A stretch of DNA of 64,000 bases from an uncultured Erysipelotrichaceae bacterium (GTDB lineage: Bacteria > Bacillota_I > Bacilli_A > RF39 > UBA660): contig CACWLI010000004.1 of assembly GCA_902761685.1 (NCBI GenBank), positions 1 to 64,000 of the forward strand. Reading direction: 5' to 3'. Under the pieces are notes generated by a model. That model did no database searches. It saw only the letters and a list, made by a program, of their open reading frames with translations, and had not been told where the DNA came from. Of this stretch, positions 43,595 through 55,620 are shown piece after piece. The position numbers and the translations under genes were made by a program. Each line of letters starts with the position of its first letter. Position 1 is the first letter of the stretch.

Positions 43595-44416
43595 TTATTC
43601 ACCATCATAATTAGTTTCATATTCAGATACAAATCTTATACTATTAATTACTACATCTTTTATAGGCTTATCATTTTCATCTGTTGATACTTTTGCTATT
43701 TTATCAACAACTTCTAATCCTCTTTCTATTTGTCCAAATGATGCATAATTGCCATCTAAATATGTAGAATCAGCTTGAACTATAAAGAATTGACTTGAAG
43801 CAGAATTCATAGTTTCTTCTGTATCAGGATTTCCTCCACGTCTTGCCATTGATAATACTCCTCTTGTATGTGATAAAGGATTTTCAAATCCATTATTATC
43901 AAACTCTCCTTTAATGTTTTCTTCACTACCTCCACTTCCAGTAGCAGTAGGATCTCCTGTTTGAATCATAAAATTATCTATAACTCTATGAAAAGTTAAA
44001 CCATCATAGAATTTCTCACTAACTAATTTTTTAAAATTTTTTACTGTTATTGGAGCAATATCAGGATATAATTCTGCTATCATTAAACCTTTATCTTCTA
44101 CTTCAATTGCTACAAGATTAGTTTCTTCTTTACTTTCAACATATTTAAAATTATCTATTATATATACACTAACACCATTTTCATTTTCAACTCTATAATT
44201 TGTTTCACTTTTATTATTAGAAGTAGATGTAATTAGAATTATTAACAAAAATAATGCAATTAATAATCCAAAAACTATTAATAAAGTCTTATTATTTTTA
44301 CTAACATCATCAATATCTTCTTTAACTTCTTTTAATTCCTCACTTATTTTGTTTTCTTTTACTTTAGTTGTACTTTTAACATTTGTTTTCTTTTTAGTTG
44401 TTTTTTTATTTGCCAT
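43595..44416 (-). CDS. Membrane-anchored cyclophilin-type peptidyl-prolyl isomerase
   Basis: The 273-residue protein has a Lys/Thr-rich cytosolic N-terminus, one membrane helix (about 43-63) and a cyclophilin domain (about 90-270). The domain has FHRVIDNFMIQTGDPTATG, GVLSMARRGG, SQFFIV and LDGNYASFGQ. It would assist folding of exported proteins outside the cell. The catalytic Arg in FHRV is present. Confidence 0.92.
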   Translation of the reverse strand: MANKKTTKKKTNVKSTTKVKENKISEELKEVKEDIDDVSKNNKTLLIVFGLLIALFLLIILITSTSNNKSETNYRVENENGVSVYIIDNFKYVESKEETNLVAIEVEDKGLMIAELYPDIAPITVKNFKKLVSEKFYDGLTFHRVIDNFMIQTGDPTATGSGGSEENIKGEFDNNGFENPLSHTRGVLSMARRGGNPDTEETMNSASSQFFIVQADSTYLDGNYASFGQIERGLEVVDKIAKVSTDENDKPIKDVVINSIRFVSEYETNYDGE

Positions 44417-44467
44417 AATATCATCTCCTTATAAAATATTTTATCATAATTAAATATTTATATAAAT

Positions 44468-44495
44468 AAAAAATCTTGTATGAACAAGATTTTTT
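44468..44495 (-). terminator. Rho-independent terminator of the LamG pilin gene
   Basis: AAAAAATCTTGT and ACAAGATTTTTT form a perfect stem around ATGA. The pilin stop codon (44494-44496) overlaps it. Confidence 0.9.
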
Positions 44496-45588
44496 AAAAC
44501 TTATAACTAACAAGTAATTTATTTGAACTATAATTTTTAATTTCTCCGCTAAAGTATGTTTTTATTTCTTCATCACTAAGTGTTCTATCATATATTAAAG
44601 CATCAGTTGCAGTAATATTTGTATATGAATAATGTACATTAGAATTCATATTTGTTGCAGAACCAGGATTTGTTCCTAATAAGAATGGGAATGGTGATAC
44701 TTTTATAACACCAACTGAATGTGTTGTTCCAACTAATTCACCATCTTTATATACTTTAACATCGCTTCCATCATAAGTACCTACAACAGTCATCATTTTA
44801 TCAATTTCTACTCCAGTTGGAATATATGCCCTTCTATATGCACCATTAACATATACTTGGAAAAAATATTTTTTACTACTTTCAGCTTCGAATCCCAATC
44901 CAGCTCCTTCAAAATTATTAAATATTGAATTTGTTCCACTATGTAAACTATTAATTTTAGCTCTTAATACTACTGTTGCACTATTACCAAAATCATGTTT
45001 AGTTAATCCTAGATTAGCATAAGATGTTTTTCCATTTGTAGTATATGTTCCATCTTCAGAATTATATTCTCCACCATAATTTGTGGCATTATTTCCATTA
45101 CCAGATTTATCTGTAATTGTACTAATTTGATTACCACCAATGCTAATACCATTACAAGTTACTTTTATAATTTCACTTGGATCTAATTCTCCTACTACTT
45201 GTACTTCTGTAATATCTGTTTTTTGAAGTCCTTCAGATGTACTTGTAAATTGATAGGTTCCATCTGTTGCATAAAATTTTGTTATCTTACCATGTTTATT
45301 AACTTCAACATCATAATCAAGTTCTGTTCTTCCACTTAAATCAAGTGAACTACCACAGTTTCTTCCCCCACTTCTTGAATATGAAACTTGTTTAGATGTT
45401 TTAAATAATGAATCATTCATCCAAGATTCTTCAACAACACCAACTATATTTTTTAACTCTGTCATAAAAGAATTCTTTTTAGCAATTCTAAACATACCCA
45501 TAACATTTGGTAATGCTATTATTACAAGTATTGCTAGTATTGCTATTACTGCAAGTAATTCAACTAATGTAAAACCTTTCTTTTTCAT
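44494..45588 (-). CDS. Type IV prepilin with C-terminal LamG/concanavalin-like domain
   Basis: The 364-residue protein begins MKKKGFTLVELLAVIAILAI, a prepilin signature cleaved after Gly5. Residues about 30-125 form a pilin globular domain that includes HGKITKFYATDGTYQFTSTS (99-118). Residues about 155-350 form a LamG-like beta-sandwich, with TDKSGNGNNATNYGG, VVGTYDGSDVKVYKDGELVG and ALIYDRTLSDEEI. LamG domains usually bind carbohydrate or protein, so this may be an adhesive tip or minor pilin. It has its own promoter at 45607-45635. Confidence 0.88.
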   Translation of the reverse strand: MKKKGFTLVELLAVIAILAILVIIALPNVMGMFRIAKKNSFMTELKNIVGVVEESWMNDSLFKTSKQVSYSRSGGRNCGSSLDLSGRTELDYDVEVNKHGKITKFYATDGTYQFTSTSEGLQKTDITEVQVVGELDPSEIIKVTCNGISIGGNQISTITDKSGNGNNATNYGGEYNSEDGTYTTNGKTSYANLGLTKHDFGNSATVVLRAKINSLHSGTNSIFNNFEGAGLGFEAESSKKYFFQVYVNGAYRRAYIPTGVEIDKMMTVVGTYDGSDVKVYKDGELVGTTHSVGVIKVSPFPFLLGTNPGSATNMNSNVHYSYTNITATDALIYDRTLSDEEIKTYFSGEIKNYSSNKLLVSYKF

Positions 45589-45606
45589 ATAATCACCTTA
45601 TATATG

Positions 45607-45635
45607 ATTATAAATTATAATACAGCTAATGTAAA
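45607..45635 (-). promoter_or_regulatory. Promoter of the LamG pilin gene
   Basis: TTTACA (45630-45635) and TATAAT (45607-45612) are exactly 17 bases apart on the minus strand. Confidence 0.75.
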
Positions 45636-45661
45636 TTTATTAACATTATATTTACGTAAAG

Positions 45662-45689
45662 AAAAAATCTTGCATTATACAAGATTTTT
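45662..45689 (-). terminator. Rho-independent terminator of the chaperone operon
   Basis: AAAATCTTG and CAAGATTTT pair around seven bases, followed by TTTTTT. It ends the hrcA-to-dnaJ transcript. Confidence 0.85.
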
Positions 45690-46818
45690 ATTTATTAAGT
45701 TTATTAAATCTTCTAAATTCCGCACTATCTTCTAAATCTGTTTCTTCTAATTCTTGTAATAACAATTTTTGTTTTCTAGATAAGCTCGTAGGAATTATTA
45801 ATTTTAATACACAATAGAAGTCACCTTTTTTCCATGCATCTGGATTATTAATACCTTTTCCTTTAATTCTTAAAATATCACCTGGTTGACTTCCATCTTT
45901 AATCTTAATCTCAACTTCTCCATCCATTGTTTTAATTGTCTTTTTACATCCCAAACACAAATCAGTTATTGTAACTGGTAAATCTATATAAATATCATTA
46001 CCATCTCTTCTATATAATTCATGTGGATTAATTCTAATTTCAATATATAAATCACCATTAGGTCCACCATTTATACCTGGTTCACCTTTTCCGCTTACTC
46101 TTAATTGCTCACCATTATCAATTCCTGCTGGAATATCAATTGTAAGTGTTTTACTTACCTTTATTCTTCCATTACCACGACATGTATTACATTTAGATTT
46201 ATATGTTTTTCCTTTTCCATTACATTCTGGACAAGTACTTCTTGTTTGAATTGTTCCAAGTATTGTATTAGCTTGTTTAATTACAGTTCCACGTCCACCG
46301 CATTCTGAACATGTAACTTCTCCATGTCCACCTTTACCATCACAATCATCACAAGTTTCATAATATTCTAAATCAATATCCTTTTTAGCACCATATACAG
46401 CATCCATAAAATCAATTTTCATGCCATATAAAGTATCTGCACCTTTTCTTGCTCTATTAGAGTTTCTTCCTGAACCTCCAAATGAAGAGAAGCCACCAAA
46501 TCCACCGGAGAATAAATCATCAAATATATCTCCAAAATCAAAATTCCCAAATGGATTTCCCTGATAAGCTCCACCACCAGCACCTCCATATGAATTTTCA
46601 AAAGCAGCATGTCCATACTGATCATATTTTGCTCTATTTTCTTTATCTGATAAACATGCATAAGCTTCTTGTGCTTCTTTAAATTTTTCAGGAGCATCAG
46701 GACTTTTATTTATATCTGGGTGAAATTCTTTAGCTTTTTTTCTAAATGCACTCTTTATTTCATCTTCAGTTGCATCTTTTGATACACCTAAGACTTCATA
46801 GTAATCCCTTTTTGCCAT
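45688..46818 (-). CDS. dnaJ: Chaperone protein DnaJ
   Basis: The 376-residue protein has a J domain (1-70) with His33-Pro-Asp35, a Gly/Phe-rich linker, and four CxxCxGxG zinc motifs ([32 protein letters not shown]). It delivers substrates to DnaK and stimulates its ATPase. It overlaps the end of pepF by 31 bases, with GGAGAGTGGTG before the ATG inside pepF. Confidence 0.97.
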   Translation of the reverse strand: MAKRDYYEVLGVSKDATEDEIKSAFRKKAKEFHPDINKSPDAPEKFKEAQEAYACLSDKENRAKYDQYGHAAFENSYGGAGGGAYQGNPFGNFDFGDIFDDLFSGGFGGFSSFGGSGRNSNRARKGADTLYGMKIDFMDAVYGAKKDIDLEYYETCDDCDGKGGHGEVTCSECGGRGTVIKQANTILGTIQTRSTCPECNGKGKTYKSKCNTCRGNGRIKVSKTLTIDIPAGIDNGEQLRVSGKGEPGINGGPNGDLYIEIRINPHELYRRDGNDIYIDLPVTITDLCLGCKKTIKTMDGEVEIKIKDGSQPGDILRIKGKGINNPDAWKKGDFYCVLKLIIPTSLSRKQKLLLQELEETDLEDSAEFRRFNKLNK

Positions 46819-48590
46819 ATATCACCACTCTCCATTTCTATATTTTTTAACATTTCAACTTTTTCATTAAAAATTTCAAATGCTCTATTTAATACCTTTT
46901 CATCAGTTAAATCTATTCCTATTTCTTTTAGTAAATCTAGCGGATATTTAGTATTACCACTACTTAAAAATTTTATATATTTATCTTTAAAATCTTTATC
47001 ATGTAATAGATTATCAGCAATAATCATAGCGCTTATAAATCCAGTAGCATATTTATATACATAAAATGAGGTATAAAAATGAGGTATTCTTGCCCATTCA
47101 TATTTTATAGAATCATCAACTTTAACAACTGGACTAAAATGATTCTTATTTAGCTTATAATATATATCACATAATAAATCTTTTGTTAATGATTCACCTT
47201 TTTCATATTTTTCATGAACAATTTGTTCAAATTCAGCAAACATTGCTTGTCTATAAACTGTTGCTTTAAATTTATCTAAGAATTCTATTAAATAGTATTC
47301 TTTTTCAGAACAATTAGTTGTATTATTAATTAAAAATTCACTTAATAATACTTCATTTACAGTTGATGCTATTTCTGCTAAAAATATTGGATATCCTGCA
47401 TATAAATAATCTTGATTTTCATTACTATAGTATGTATGCATAGCATGACCCATTTCATGAGCTAGTGTGCTTACTGAATCTATATCATTTTCGTAATTCA
47501 ATGAAACATAAGGTAGTACTCCATAACTTCCCCATTGGTATGCTCCACTTCTCTTTTTATCCTTTGGATAAACATCAACACATCTATTATTTAATAAATA
47601 ATTAAATCTTTCTAAATATTCTTCACCAAGAGGTTTTAATGCCTCATTAACTATTTTAACGCCTTCTTCATATGGTATTTTTTTATCAGGCATACTTGAA
47701 GTATTAACATATAAATCATACATATGCAATTTATATCCTAACATCTTAGATTTTAATTTATAAAATTCTTTTAGATATTTAGTATTTCTATTAGTTGCAT
47801 TAATTAAACTCTTATATAATGAAACATCTACATCATCAGAAAATAATGCCATTTCTAAAATGCTATTATATTTTCTCACTTTTGAAATAAATGCATTAGC
47901 TTTAACTTCACCAATATACAAAGAACTAATTGTATTTATGTGATCTATATAATATTTATATTCTGTATTAAATGCATCTTTTCTTACTCTTCTATCTCTT
48001 GAAGATAAAAATGTACTAAAGTTTGAAGAAGTTAATTCAACTTTTTTACCCTCTTCATCTCTGATTTTACCAAGTTTAATATCTATATTATTTATCGCAT
48101 CATAAGTTGTTCTTGGTACTCTCATAATATCAGACATATCGCTTAAAAGTTTTTCTTCACTTTCACTTAATACATGTTCTTTATATCTAAAAGTTCTTTC
48201 TAGCATTAAACTATATTTTTCTAATTTTTTATTTTTAGAAATAAGACTTTTAACTGTATCAAAACTAGAAGATAATAATTCTGGAGTAATAAAACTAGTT
48301 ATACTACTAGACTTATTAACAAGTGATAGTATTTCTTCTTTACGCTTTTGAAATAATTCATCACCCATATTTTCATAATATCCTAAATGAGAATAAACAT
48401 ATAATCTTTCTATTAATAAATCTATTTTTTCATCTAAAATTAATACATTTAATAAATTATTATCGCTATCTAATATTTTTCCCTTATATTTAATAATATC
48501 TTCTAATAATTTATTTACTTCATTAATAGATTCTTTATATTCTTTTTCACTTTTAAACATTCTAGTTAAATCCCAATTATATTTATCCAT
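46788..48590 (-). CDS. pepF: Oligoendopeptidase F (M3 family)
   Basis: The 600-residue protein has the zinc motif AHEMGHAMH (His378, Glu379, His382) and a third ligand Glu406 in FLAEIAST. It cleaves oligopeptides in the cytosol. Its place between dnaK and dnaJ is unusual; it would be heat-induced with the chaperones through HrcA. A GC-rich hairpin in the 56-base gap after dnaK may adjust its expression. Confidence 0.94.
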   Translation of the reverse strand: MDKYNWDLTRMFKSEKEYKESINEVNKLLEDIIKYKGKILDSDNNLLNVLILDEKIDLLIERLYVYSHLGYYENMGDELFQKRKEEILSLVNKSSSITSFITPELLSSSFDTVKSLISKNKKLEKYSLMLERTFRYKEHVLSESEEKLLSDMSDIMRVPRTTYDAINNIDIKLGKIRDEEGKKVELTSSNFSTFLSSRDRRVRKDAFNTEYKYYIDHINTISSLYIGEVKANAFISKVRKYNSILEMALFSDDVDVSLYKSLINATNRNTKYLKEFYKLKSKMLGYKLHMYDLYVNTSSMPDKKIPYEEGVKIVNEALKPLGEEYLERFNYLLNNRCVDVYPKDKKRSGAYQWGSYGVLPYVSLNYENDIDSVSTLAHEMGHAMHTYYSNENQDYLYAGYPIFLAEIASTVNEVLLSEFLINNTTNCSEKEYYLIEFLDKFKATVYRQAMFAEFEQIVHEKYEKGESLTKDLLCDIYYKLNKNHFSPVVKVDDSIKYEWARIPHFYTSFYVYKYATGFISAMIIADNLLHDKDFKDKYIKFLSSGNTKYPLDLLKEIGIDLTDEKVLNRAFEIFNEKVEMLKNIEMESGDIWQKGITMKS

Positions 48591-48613
48591 ATTATCTCCT
48601 TAAAATAAATTAT

Positions 48614-48637
48614 AAGGGCTCTTTTTGAAGAGCCCTT
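48614..48637 (-). terminator. Hairpin between dnaK and pepF (attenuator or processing site)
   Basis: AAGGGCTCTT pairs with AAGAGCCCTT around a short loop, the most GC-rich stem among these sites. The T run after it is poor, so partial termination or transcript stabilisation is more likely than full termination. Confidence 0.5.
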
Positions 48638-48646
48638 TATCACAAA

Positions 48647-50876
<2,230 letters not shown>

Positions 50877-50877
<1 letters not shown>

Positions 50878-51494
50878 TATTTATTTACCTTAACCATAGC
50901 ATGTCTAATTACTTTATCTTTATATTTATATCCTTTTGTAAGTACTTCTAGAACAACATTTTCAGGTTTATTTTCATCGTGTTCAGTAAGTACTGCTTCA
51001 GCTACATTTGGATCAAATTCAAGTCCTAAACATTCAATTTCACGAACTTCGAATTTATCAAGTAATGCTGTTAAATTTCCAAGTATCATTTTAAATCCAC
51101 TTAAGAATTTACTTACTTCATCGCTCAAATCATTGTCATCCATCATAATAGCTCTTTCAAGATTATCTTTTACAACTAGTATTTCTTTTATGAAGTCTTC
51201 TCCTTCATATTGAAGCATTCTACTTACTTCTGTTTGTGTTCTAGTCTTGAAGTTTAAATATTCTGCTTGTAAACGCATATATTTATCTTCTAATTCTTGA
51301 TTTCTACTTCCAAGAATTTGAACCATTGTTTCTGGGTCGATTCCTCCACCACATCCACCGCAAGTTGCACATCCATCTGGACTACATCCACTAGATGCTT
51401 CTTCATCAACAGCTTCTTTTACATCCTTTTCTGATTCAACTTCTTTTACTGTTTCTTCATTTATATTATTTTTTTCATCATTCTTTTTCTTCAA
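50877..51494 (-). CDS. grpE: Nucleotide exchange factor GrpE with a cysteine cluster
   Basis: The GrpE coiled coil and beta-wing domain occupy the C-terminal two thirds (YLNFKTRTQTEVSRM... and FDPNVAEAVLTE). Ahead of it lies CSPDGCATCGGCGGG, four cysteines in a C-x4-C-x2-C-x2-C array, which is not part of GrpE. I favour a TTG start at 51494 because AAAGGAAG is correctly spaced; ATG 51512 and TTG 51521 are alternatives. Overlap with hrcA is 17 bases for the chosen start. GrpE exchanges ADP on DnaK. Confidence 0.93.
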
Positions 51495-52503
51495 GATTAT
51501 CTTCCTTTCCATTTGCTTCAATATGTTCTTTTATATATTCAAGCATGTTAATTACTCTTTCAAATTCCATTCTCTTTGGACCAATTATAGCAAGTGTTCC
51601 TTCACGACCACCAACTTTATATTTTGTTTTTACTACTGTAACATTATCATCGATTTCGCTTTCGCTACCAATATATACCTTAACCTCATCATTAGCCTCT
51701 TCAATTTTACTCACCATATCTTTGCTTTCAAACTTACTTATGATATTCTTAACATCATCGACTGTTGAAAATTCCGGTTGTTTTAATATATTAGCTTTAC
51801 CTGTAAATTTAACATCTCTTTCACTAGTGAAATTTGATAATGCATTATAAAATGCATTGTACACAACCTCATAATTTTCAATATAATTTCTAATTATAGG
51901 TTTAATTTCGAATTCTAGTTTACTTGGAACATCATCTATAGGCGTCCCCACTAACATCTTATTTAATAACTCAGTAGTTTTAGATATTTCACTCATTGGA
52001 ATATTTTCTTCTAAAATAACATTTTTATTTTCTACATGTCCAGTATCAGTTATTACAAGTGCTATTAATTGTCTACTATTAATAGGTACAACCTCTACCT
52101 TTTGTAGTTTGTTATCACTAGATTCTTTTCCTAAAATAACAGAAGTGTAATTAGTAATATCACTTATTATTTCCAAACTTTTGCTAATTGCATCATTTAA
52201 CTCTAATTCCTTATTGTTAAATATAGTTTGGAGTTTAAGCATATCCTCTCCACTTATTTTTTTAGGTTCCATTAAGTTATCTACATAATATCTATAACCG
52301 TCTTCTGATGGAATCCTTCCTGAAGATATATGTGTTTTTTCTAGATATCCTAAATTTTCAAGAGTAGCCATATCATTACGAATAGTTGCACTTGAACATT
52401 TGAATTTCTTACATAAAGCTTTACTTCCAACAGGTCTTGCAGTTTTAACATATTCTTCTACAATCTCTCTAAGTAACTCTTTTTGTCTAGTTCCTATCAT
52501 CAT
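51478..52503 (-). CDS. hrcA: Heat-shock repressor HrcA
   Basis: The 341-residue protein has an N-terminal winged helix (CSSATIRNDMATLENLGYLEKTHISSGRIPS, about 30-62; quoted in part by position) and the GAF-like HrcA domain. It binds CIRCE operators, two of which lie upstream of its own gene. GGAGG precedes two adjacent ATG codons at 52503 and 52500; either may start translation. It heads the chaperone operon. Confidence 0.96.
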   Translation of the reverse strand: MMIGTRQKELLREIVEEYVKTARPVGSKALCKKFKCSSATIRNDMATLENLGYLEKTHISSGRIPSEDGYRYYVDNLMEPKKISGEDMLKLQTIFNNKELELNDAISKSLEIISDITNYTSVILGKESSDNKLQKVEVVPINSRQLIALVITDTGHVENKNVILEENIPMSEISKTTELLNKMLVGTPIDDVPSKLEFEIKPIIRNYIENYEVVYNAFYNALSNFTSERDVKFTGKANILKQPEFSTVDDVKNIISKFESKDMVSKIEEANDEVKVYIGSESEIDDNVTVVKTKYKVGGREGTLAIIGPKRMEFERVINMLEYIKEHIEANGKEDNLEEKE

Positions 52504-52513
52504 ATACCTCCTT

Positions 52514-52540
52514 TTAGCACTCTCTCTTTTTCAGTGCTAA
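52514..52540. promoter_or_regulatory. CIRCE operator, hrcA-proximal
   Basis: TTAGCACTC-N9-CAGTGCTAA; one mismatch to the CIRCE consensus. It lies between the transcript start and the hrcA ribosome site. Confidence 0.93.
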
Positions 52541-52544
52541 GTAT

Positions 52545-52573
52545 ATTATAATATTATGATTTAGCATTGTCAA
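52545..52573 (-). promoter_or_regulatory. Promoter of the chaperone operon
   Basis: TTGACA (52568-52573) and TATAAT (52545-52550) are 17 bases apart on the minus strand, fully consensus. It lies between and partly inside the two CIRCE sites. Confidence 0.95.
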
Positions 52574-52587
52574 GATATGAGTGCTAA
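52561..52587. promoter_or_regulatory. CIRCE operator, distal, covering the -35 box
   Basis: TTAGCATTG-N9-GAGTGCTAA; the right arm is perfect and the left arm has two changes. The change creates the TTGACA -35 box in the overlapping sequence. Confidence 0.85.
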
Positions 52588-52604
52588 TTTTTTAAAAATA
52601 AATT

Positions 52605-52633
52605 AAAAAGATTTAGAATTATCCTTCTAAATC
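52605..52633 (-). terminator. Rho-independent terminator of recO
   Basis: GATTTAGAA pairs with TTCTAAATC around GGATAA (which holds the recO stop codon), then TTTTT. Confidence 0.8.
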
Positions 52634-53347
52634 CTTTAACATTTTCTTACTTTTAATATATACTCCCGAATATTCATCATAATATTCTTCAATTATATGA
52701 TTAATTTGATTACTTACATCAACATCTATATCTAAATTACTAATTTTTGAAATGTCTACATAATAATATAATCTTAATAATTTCATTACTTTTTCACTTA
52801 TAATTGGTTCATTAGTTCTATGCTCTGCACAAACATAACCACCCTTTGATAATGATAAAGTTACTACTTTAGAACTACCACATTTAACACAATCATCTAA
52901 GTCTAAATTTATACCTAAAAACTCTAAATATTGAAGTTCTAAAATATTAGTAATTATTTTAGGGTTTAATCCCTCTTCTATTTTAAGAATTGCACTTTCC
53001 ATTAAGGGATATACTTCTTCACTATTACTTTCTTTATATACATTAGTAGATAATTCACATATATACGTTAGATAACTAATCTTTATAATATCACTTTTAA
53101 TATTAATAAAATAATCCTTAATATCTCCATCTATAAGTGTTGATAATCCATTTTCTTTATAATACATATGAAAAGTACCATAAGCGAACTTTTCACTTGG
53201 AAGTCTTAACTTACTTTTTAAACTCTTACATCCTTTAGATACACACCCAATAATTCCTTTATCTTTAGTAAATATATTTACTATTTTACTATTTTCTTTA
53301 AAAGGTGTAGTACTTACAACAATTCCATCAACACTTATTACTTCCAT
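52619..53347 (-). CDS. recO: DNA repair protein RecO
   Basis: The 242-residue protein has the N-terminal OB domain, the helical middle and a zinc motif CVKCGSSK followed by a third cysteine (YVCAEH). RecO loads RecA on gapped DNA with RecF and RecR. The ribosome site is poor and a hairpin lies just upstream, so translation or transcription may be reduced relative to era. Confidence 0.94.
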   Translation of the reverse strand: MEVISVDGIVVSTTPFKENSKIVNIFTKDKGIIGCVSKGCKSLKSKLRLPSEKFAYGTFHMYYKENGLSTLIDGDIKDYFINIKSDIIKISYLTYICELSTNVYKESNSEEVYPLMESAILKIEEGLNPKIITNILELQYLEFLGINLDLDDCVKCGSSKVVTLSLSKGGYVCAEHRTNEPIISEKVMKLLRLYYYVDISKISNLDIDVDVSNQINHIIEEYYDEYSGVYIKSKKMLKDLEG

Positions 53348-53360
53348 ATTTCAAGTAAAA

Positions 53361-53382
53361 GCATAAAGATTTTTCTTTATGC
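53361..53382 (-). terminator. Hairpin between yqzL and recO
   Basis: GCATAAAGA pairs perfectly with TCTTTATGC, followed by TTTT only. It is probably a partial terminator between yqzL and recO. Confidence 0.6.
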
Positions 53383-53463
53383 TTATTTTCCTTTCTTATA
53401 TTCTAAATAGTATTCAATTTTTCCTGTTTCCTTAAATTTTTTCCAAGCCTCATTTTTATTCAT
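53383..53463 (-). CDS. yqzL: YqzL-like small protein (26 residues)
   Basis: ATG 53463 opens a 26-codon frame: it begins MNKNEAWKKFKETGKIEYYL. The W-K-x-F-x-x-T-G-x-I-E-x-Y-L pattern is that of the Bacillus YqzL family, which sits between era and recO exactly as here. AAGGAG lies eight bases upstream. Function is unknown. Confidence 0.85.
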   Translation of the reverse strand: MNKNEAWKKFKETGKIEYYLEYKKGK

Positions 53464-53508
53464 TTTTCATTCTCCTTACAATATTATATTGCAGGAAAAT
53501 CAAAAATA

Positions 53509-54399
53509 TTATTCATCTTTATTAACCAAATATCCTAAATCTTTAATATATTTATCTTTTTCTCTCCATTTTTTAATTGTTTTACAATATAATTCAAGAT
53601 AAACTTTCTTACCTAGTAAACTTTCCATATCAAGTCTTGCTTCATGACCAATAGTTTTAATCATACTACCATTATGACCTACTATTATTTTTCTTAAAGA
53701 ATCTCTATCAACTATAATATCAATATATATTTTAGCTATATCATCTTTTTCTTCATAATCTATTAATTTACAAGATATTGAATGAGGAACTTCTTCATTA
53801 GTATGAACAAATATTTTTTCTCTAACTATTTCAGATAATCTAAATTCCATTTCTAAAGTTGTTTTTTCACCATCCATAAAATATTTAAAATTATCTGGTA
53901 AATAATTTTGTAATACTTTAATTATTTTATTTGTATTATCATTTTTTAAAGCAGATACTGGTATTATTTCAGCAAACTCATATAAATCTTTATACTCAGT
54001 AATTTTTAACAATATTTCTTCATCAGTTAATTTATCAATCTTATTTAATATTAAAAATACTGGCTTTTTCAAATCAACTAATTTATCAATTATGAATTTA
54101 TCACCTTTTCCATAAGGAACAGATGCATCAACAACAAATAATACAACATCCACATCATTAATAGAATAATAAGCTTGATCATTTAATGCTACACCAAGCT
54201 TATCAACTGGTTTATGTATACCAGGTGTATCTACAAATACTATTTGAGTTTCATCAGTAGTATAAATACCTTGTATTAAATTTCTAGTTGTTTGTGGTTT
54301 TGGTGAAATAATTGCAACCTTTTCTCCTATAATTGAATTTAATAATGTACTTTTTCCAGTATTAGGTCTACCTATTAAAGTCACAAAACCACTTTTCAT
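53509..54399 (-). CDS. era: GTPase Era
   Basis: The 296-residue protein has G1 GRPNTGKS, G3 DTPG, G4 NKID and a C-terminal KH domain with VGHNGSMIKTIG. Era binds 16S rRNA during small-subunit maturation. It overlaps cdd by four bases and precedes yqzL and recO, the standard Bacillota order. Confidence 0.97.
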   Translation of the reverse strand: MKSGFVTLIGRPNTGKSTLLNSIIGEKVAIISPKPQTTRNLIQGIYTTDETQIVFVDTPGIHKPVDKLGVALNDQAYYSINDVDVVLFVVDASVPYGKGDKFIIDKLVDLKKPVFLILNKIDKLTDEEILLKITEYKDLYEFAEIIPVSALKNDNTNKIIKVLQNYLPDNFKYFMDGEKTTLEMEFRLSEIVREKIFVHTNEEVPHSISCKLIDYEEKDDIAKIYIDIIVDRDSLRKIIVGHNGSMIKTIGHEARLDMESLLGKKVYLELYCKTIKKWREKDKYIKDLGYLVNKDE

Positions 54400-54776
54400 A
54401 CTAAGTCCTCCTTAGTAAATGTAGTAGTCATTAGTTTATCAAAATCCATTACTTCCATTTTTCCACTTTTAGTCATTATATTAAAAATAACATTTCTATC
54501 AAAAAATTCTAAAAATACTTGTTTGCATAAATTACATGGATAACAGATTTCATCACTACTTGTCATTAAGTATAACGCTTTAAATTCCTTTTCTCCATGA
54601 CTAACAGCATTAAATATAGCATTTCTTTCTGCACATACTGTTGCTCCATATGAAGCATTTTCTATATTTACTCCTTCATAAAAATTACCATTTTTTGTTT
54701 CTACTATACATGCAAAGTGCATATTAGAATATGGCGCATAACTATTATCTAATAGTTTAGTTAATTTATCTTTCAT
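54396..54776 (-). CDS. cdd: Cytidine deaminase
   Basis: The 126-residue protein has the zinc ligands in CAERNAIF and PCNLC with catalytic Glu in the first motif, typical of the tetrameric three-cysteine enzyme. It converts cytidine to uridine in pyrimidine salvage. It overlaps era by four bases. Confidence 0.95.
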   Translation of the reverse strand: MKDKLTKLLDNSYAPYSNMHFACIVETKNGNFYEGVNIENASYGATVCAERNAIFNAVSHGEKEFKALYLMTSSDEICYPCNLCKQVFLEFFDRNVIFNIMTKSGKMEVMDFDKLMTTTFTKEDLV

Positions 54777-54786
54777 TTATACTCCT

Positions 54787-55188
54787 TTAAAATATTAAAC
54801 TTATTATTCTTGGTAAGAAAATTATTATTCCGACAACTACAGCTACTATTGCAAATACAAATACTGCAGCAGCAGAAGTATCTTTTGCAACCTTTGCAAG
54901 AGGATGATATTCTTCTGTAACAAGATCTACAACTGCTTCAATAGCTGTATTAACTAGTTCAAGTGCAAGTACTATACCAACTGTAATTACAAGCACTGCC
55001 CATTCCCATGTTTCTATTCTAAAAATGAAACCAAAGATTATAACAATTAAAGCCATTCCAACGTCAACTGCTAAATTTTGTTCATTTCTGTATGCATATT
55101 TAAGTCCTTTAACTGGATAAGTAAAACTTAACAAAAATTTCTTAATTCCTTTTTGTCTTTTTCTCTCATCTCTTGATATCATATTCAT
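54787..55188 (-). CDS. dgkA: Diacylglycerol/undecaprenol kinase family protein
   Basis: The 133-residue protein has three membrane helices and the signature ALELVNTAIEAVVDL with the catalytic Glu. In Gram-positive bacteria this family mostly phosphorylates undecaprenol. It overlaps ybeY by 23 bases. Confidence 0.93.
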   Translation of the reverse strand: MNMISRDERKRQKGIKKFLLSFTYPVKGLKYAYRNEQNLAVDVGMALIVIIFGFIFRIETWEWAVLVITVGIVLALELVNTAIEAVVDLVTEEYHPLAKVAKDTSAAAVFVFAIVAVVVGIIIFLPRIISLIF

Positions 55189-55606
55189 TTAATATTTCCT
55201 CCTCAAGAGCTCTCATTACTTTTTTATCTTCTTCTTTTATATGATCATAGCCAAGTAAATGTAATAAACCATGAACTGCTAAATAACAAAATTCACGTCT
55301 AACACTATGTCCAAAATCTGCAGCTTGTTCTTTACATCTTTCATATGAAATGTATATTTCTCCAAGAAACCTTACATCTTCATAATCTACATCTTTAACT
55401 TCTTCAAATGCAAAAGATATAACATCAGTAACTGCATCTTTATTTCTATATTCCTTATTAATTTCCCTTATTTTTTCATTATCTACTATTACAACATTTA
55501 ATAGTGGATTATTAATATTTAAATGTTTGCATGCAAACTTTAAAACTTGATCAACCTCAGTAGTATCTATCTCTTCTTCAGTTGTATTAAATATATAATC
55601 TTCCAT
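55166..55606 (-). CDS. ybeY: Endoribonuclease YbeY
   Basis: The 146-residue protein has the zinc motif HGLLHLLGYDH and DAVTDVISF. YbeY acts in 16S rRNA 3'-end maturation and ribosome quality control. PhoH, its usual upstream neighbour, is absent here; a VanZ-like gene is in that place. Confidence 0.96.
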   Translation of the reverse strand: MEDYIFNTTEEEIDTTEVDQVLKFACKHLNINNPLLNVVIVDNEKIREINKEYRNKDAVTDVISFAFEEVKDVDYEDVRFLGEIYISYERCKEQAADFGHSVRREFCYLAVHGLLHLLGYDHIKEEDKKVMRALEEEILNEYDIKR

Positions 55607-55620
55607 AAACTACTCCCTAA

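Noticed and set aside
51395..51850. Plus-strand frame opposite grpE and hrcA
   Set aside because: It is a shadow of two well-recognised genes with no start signals.
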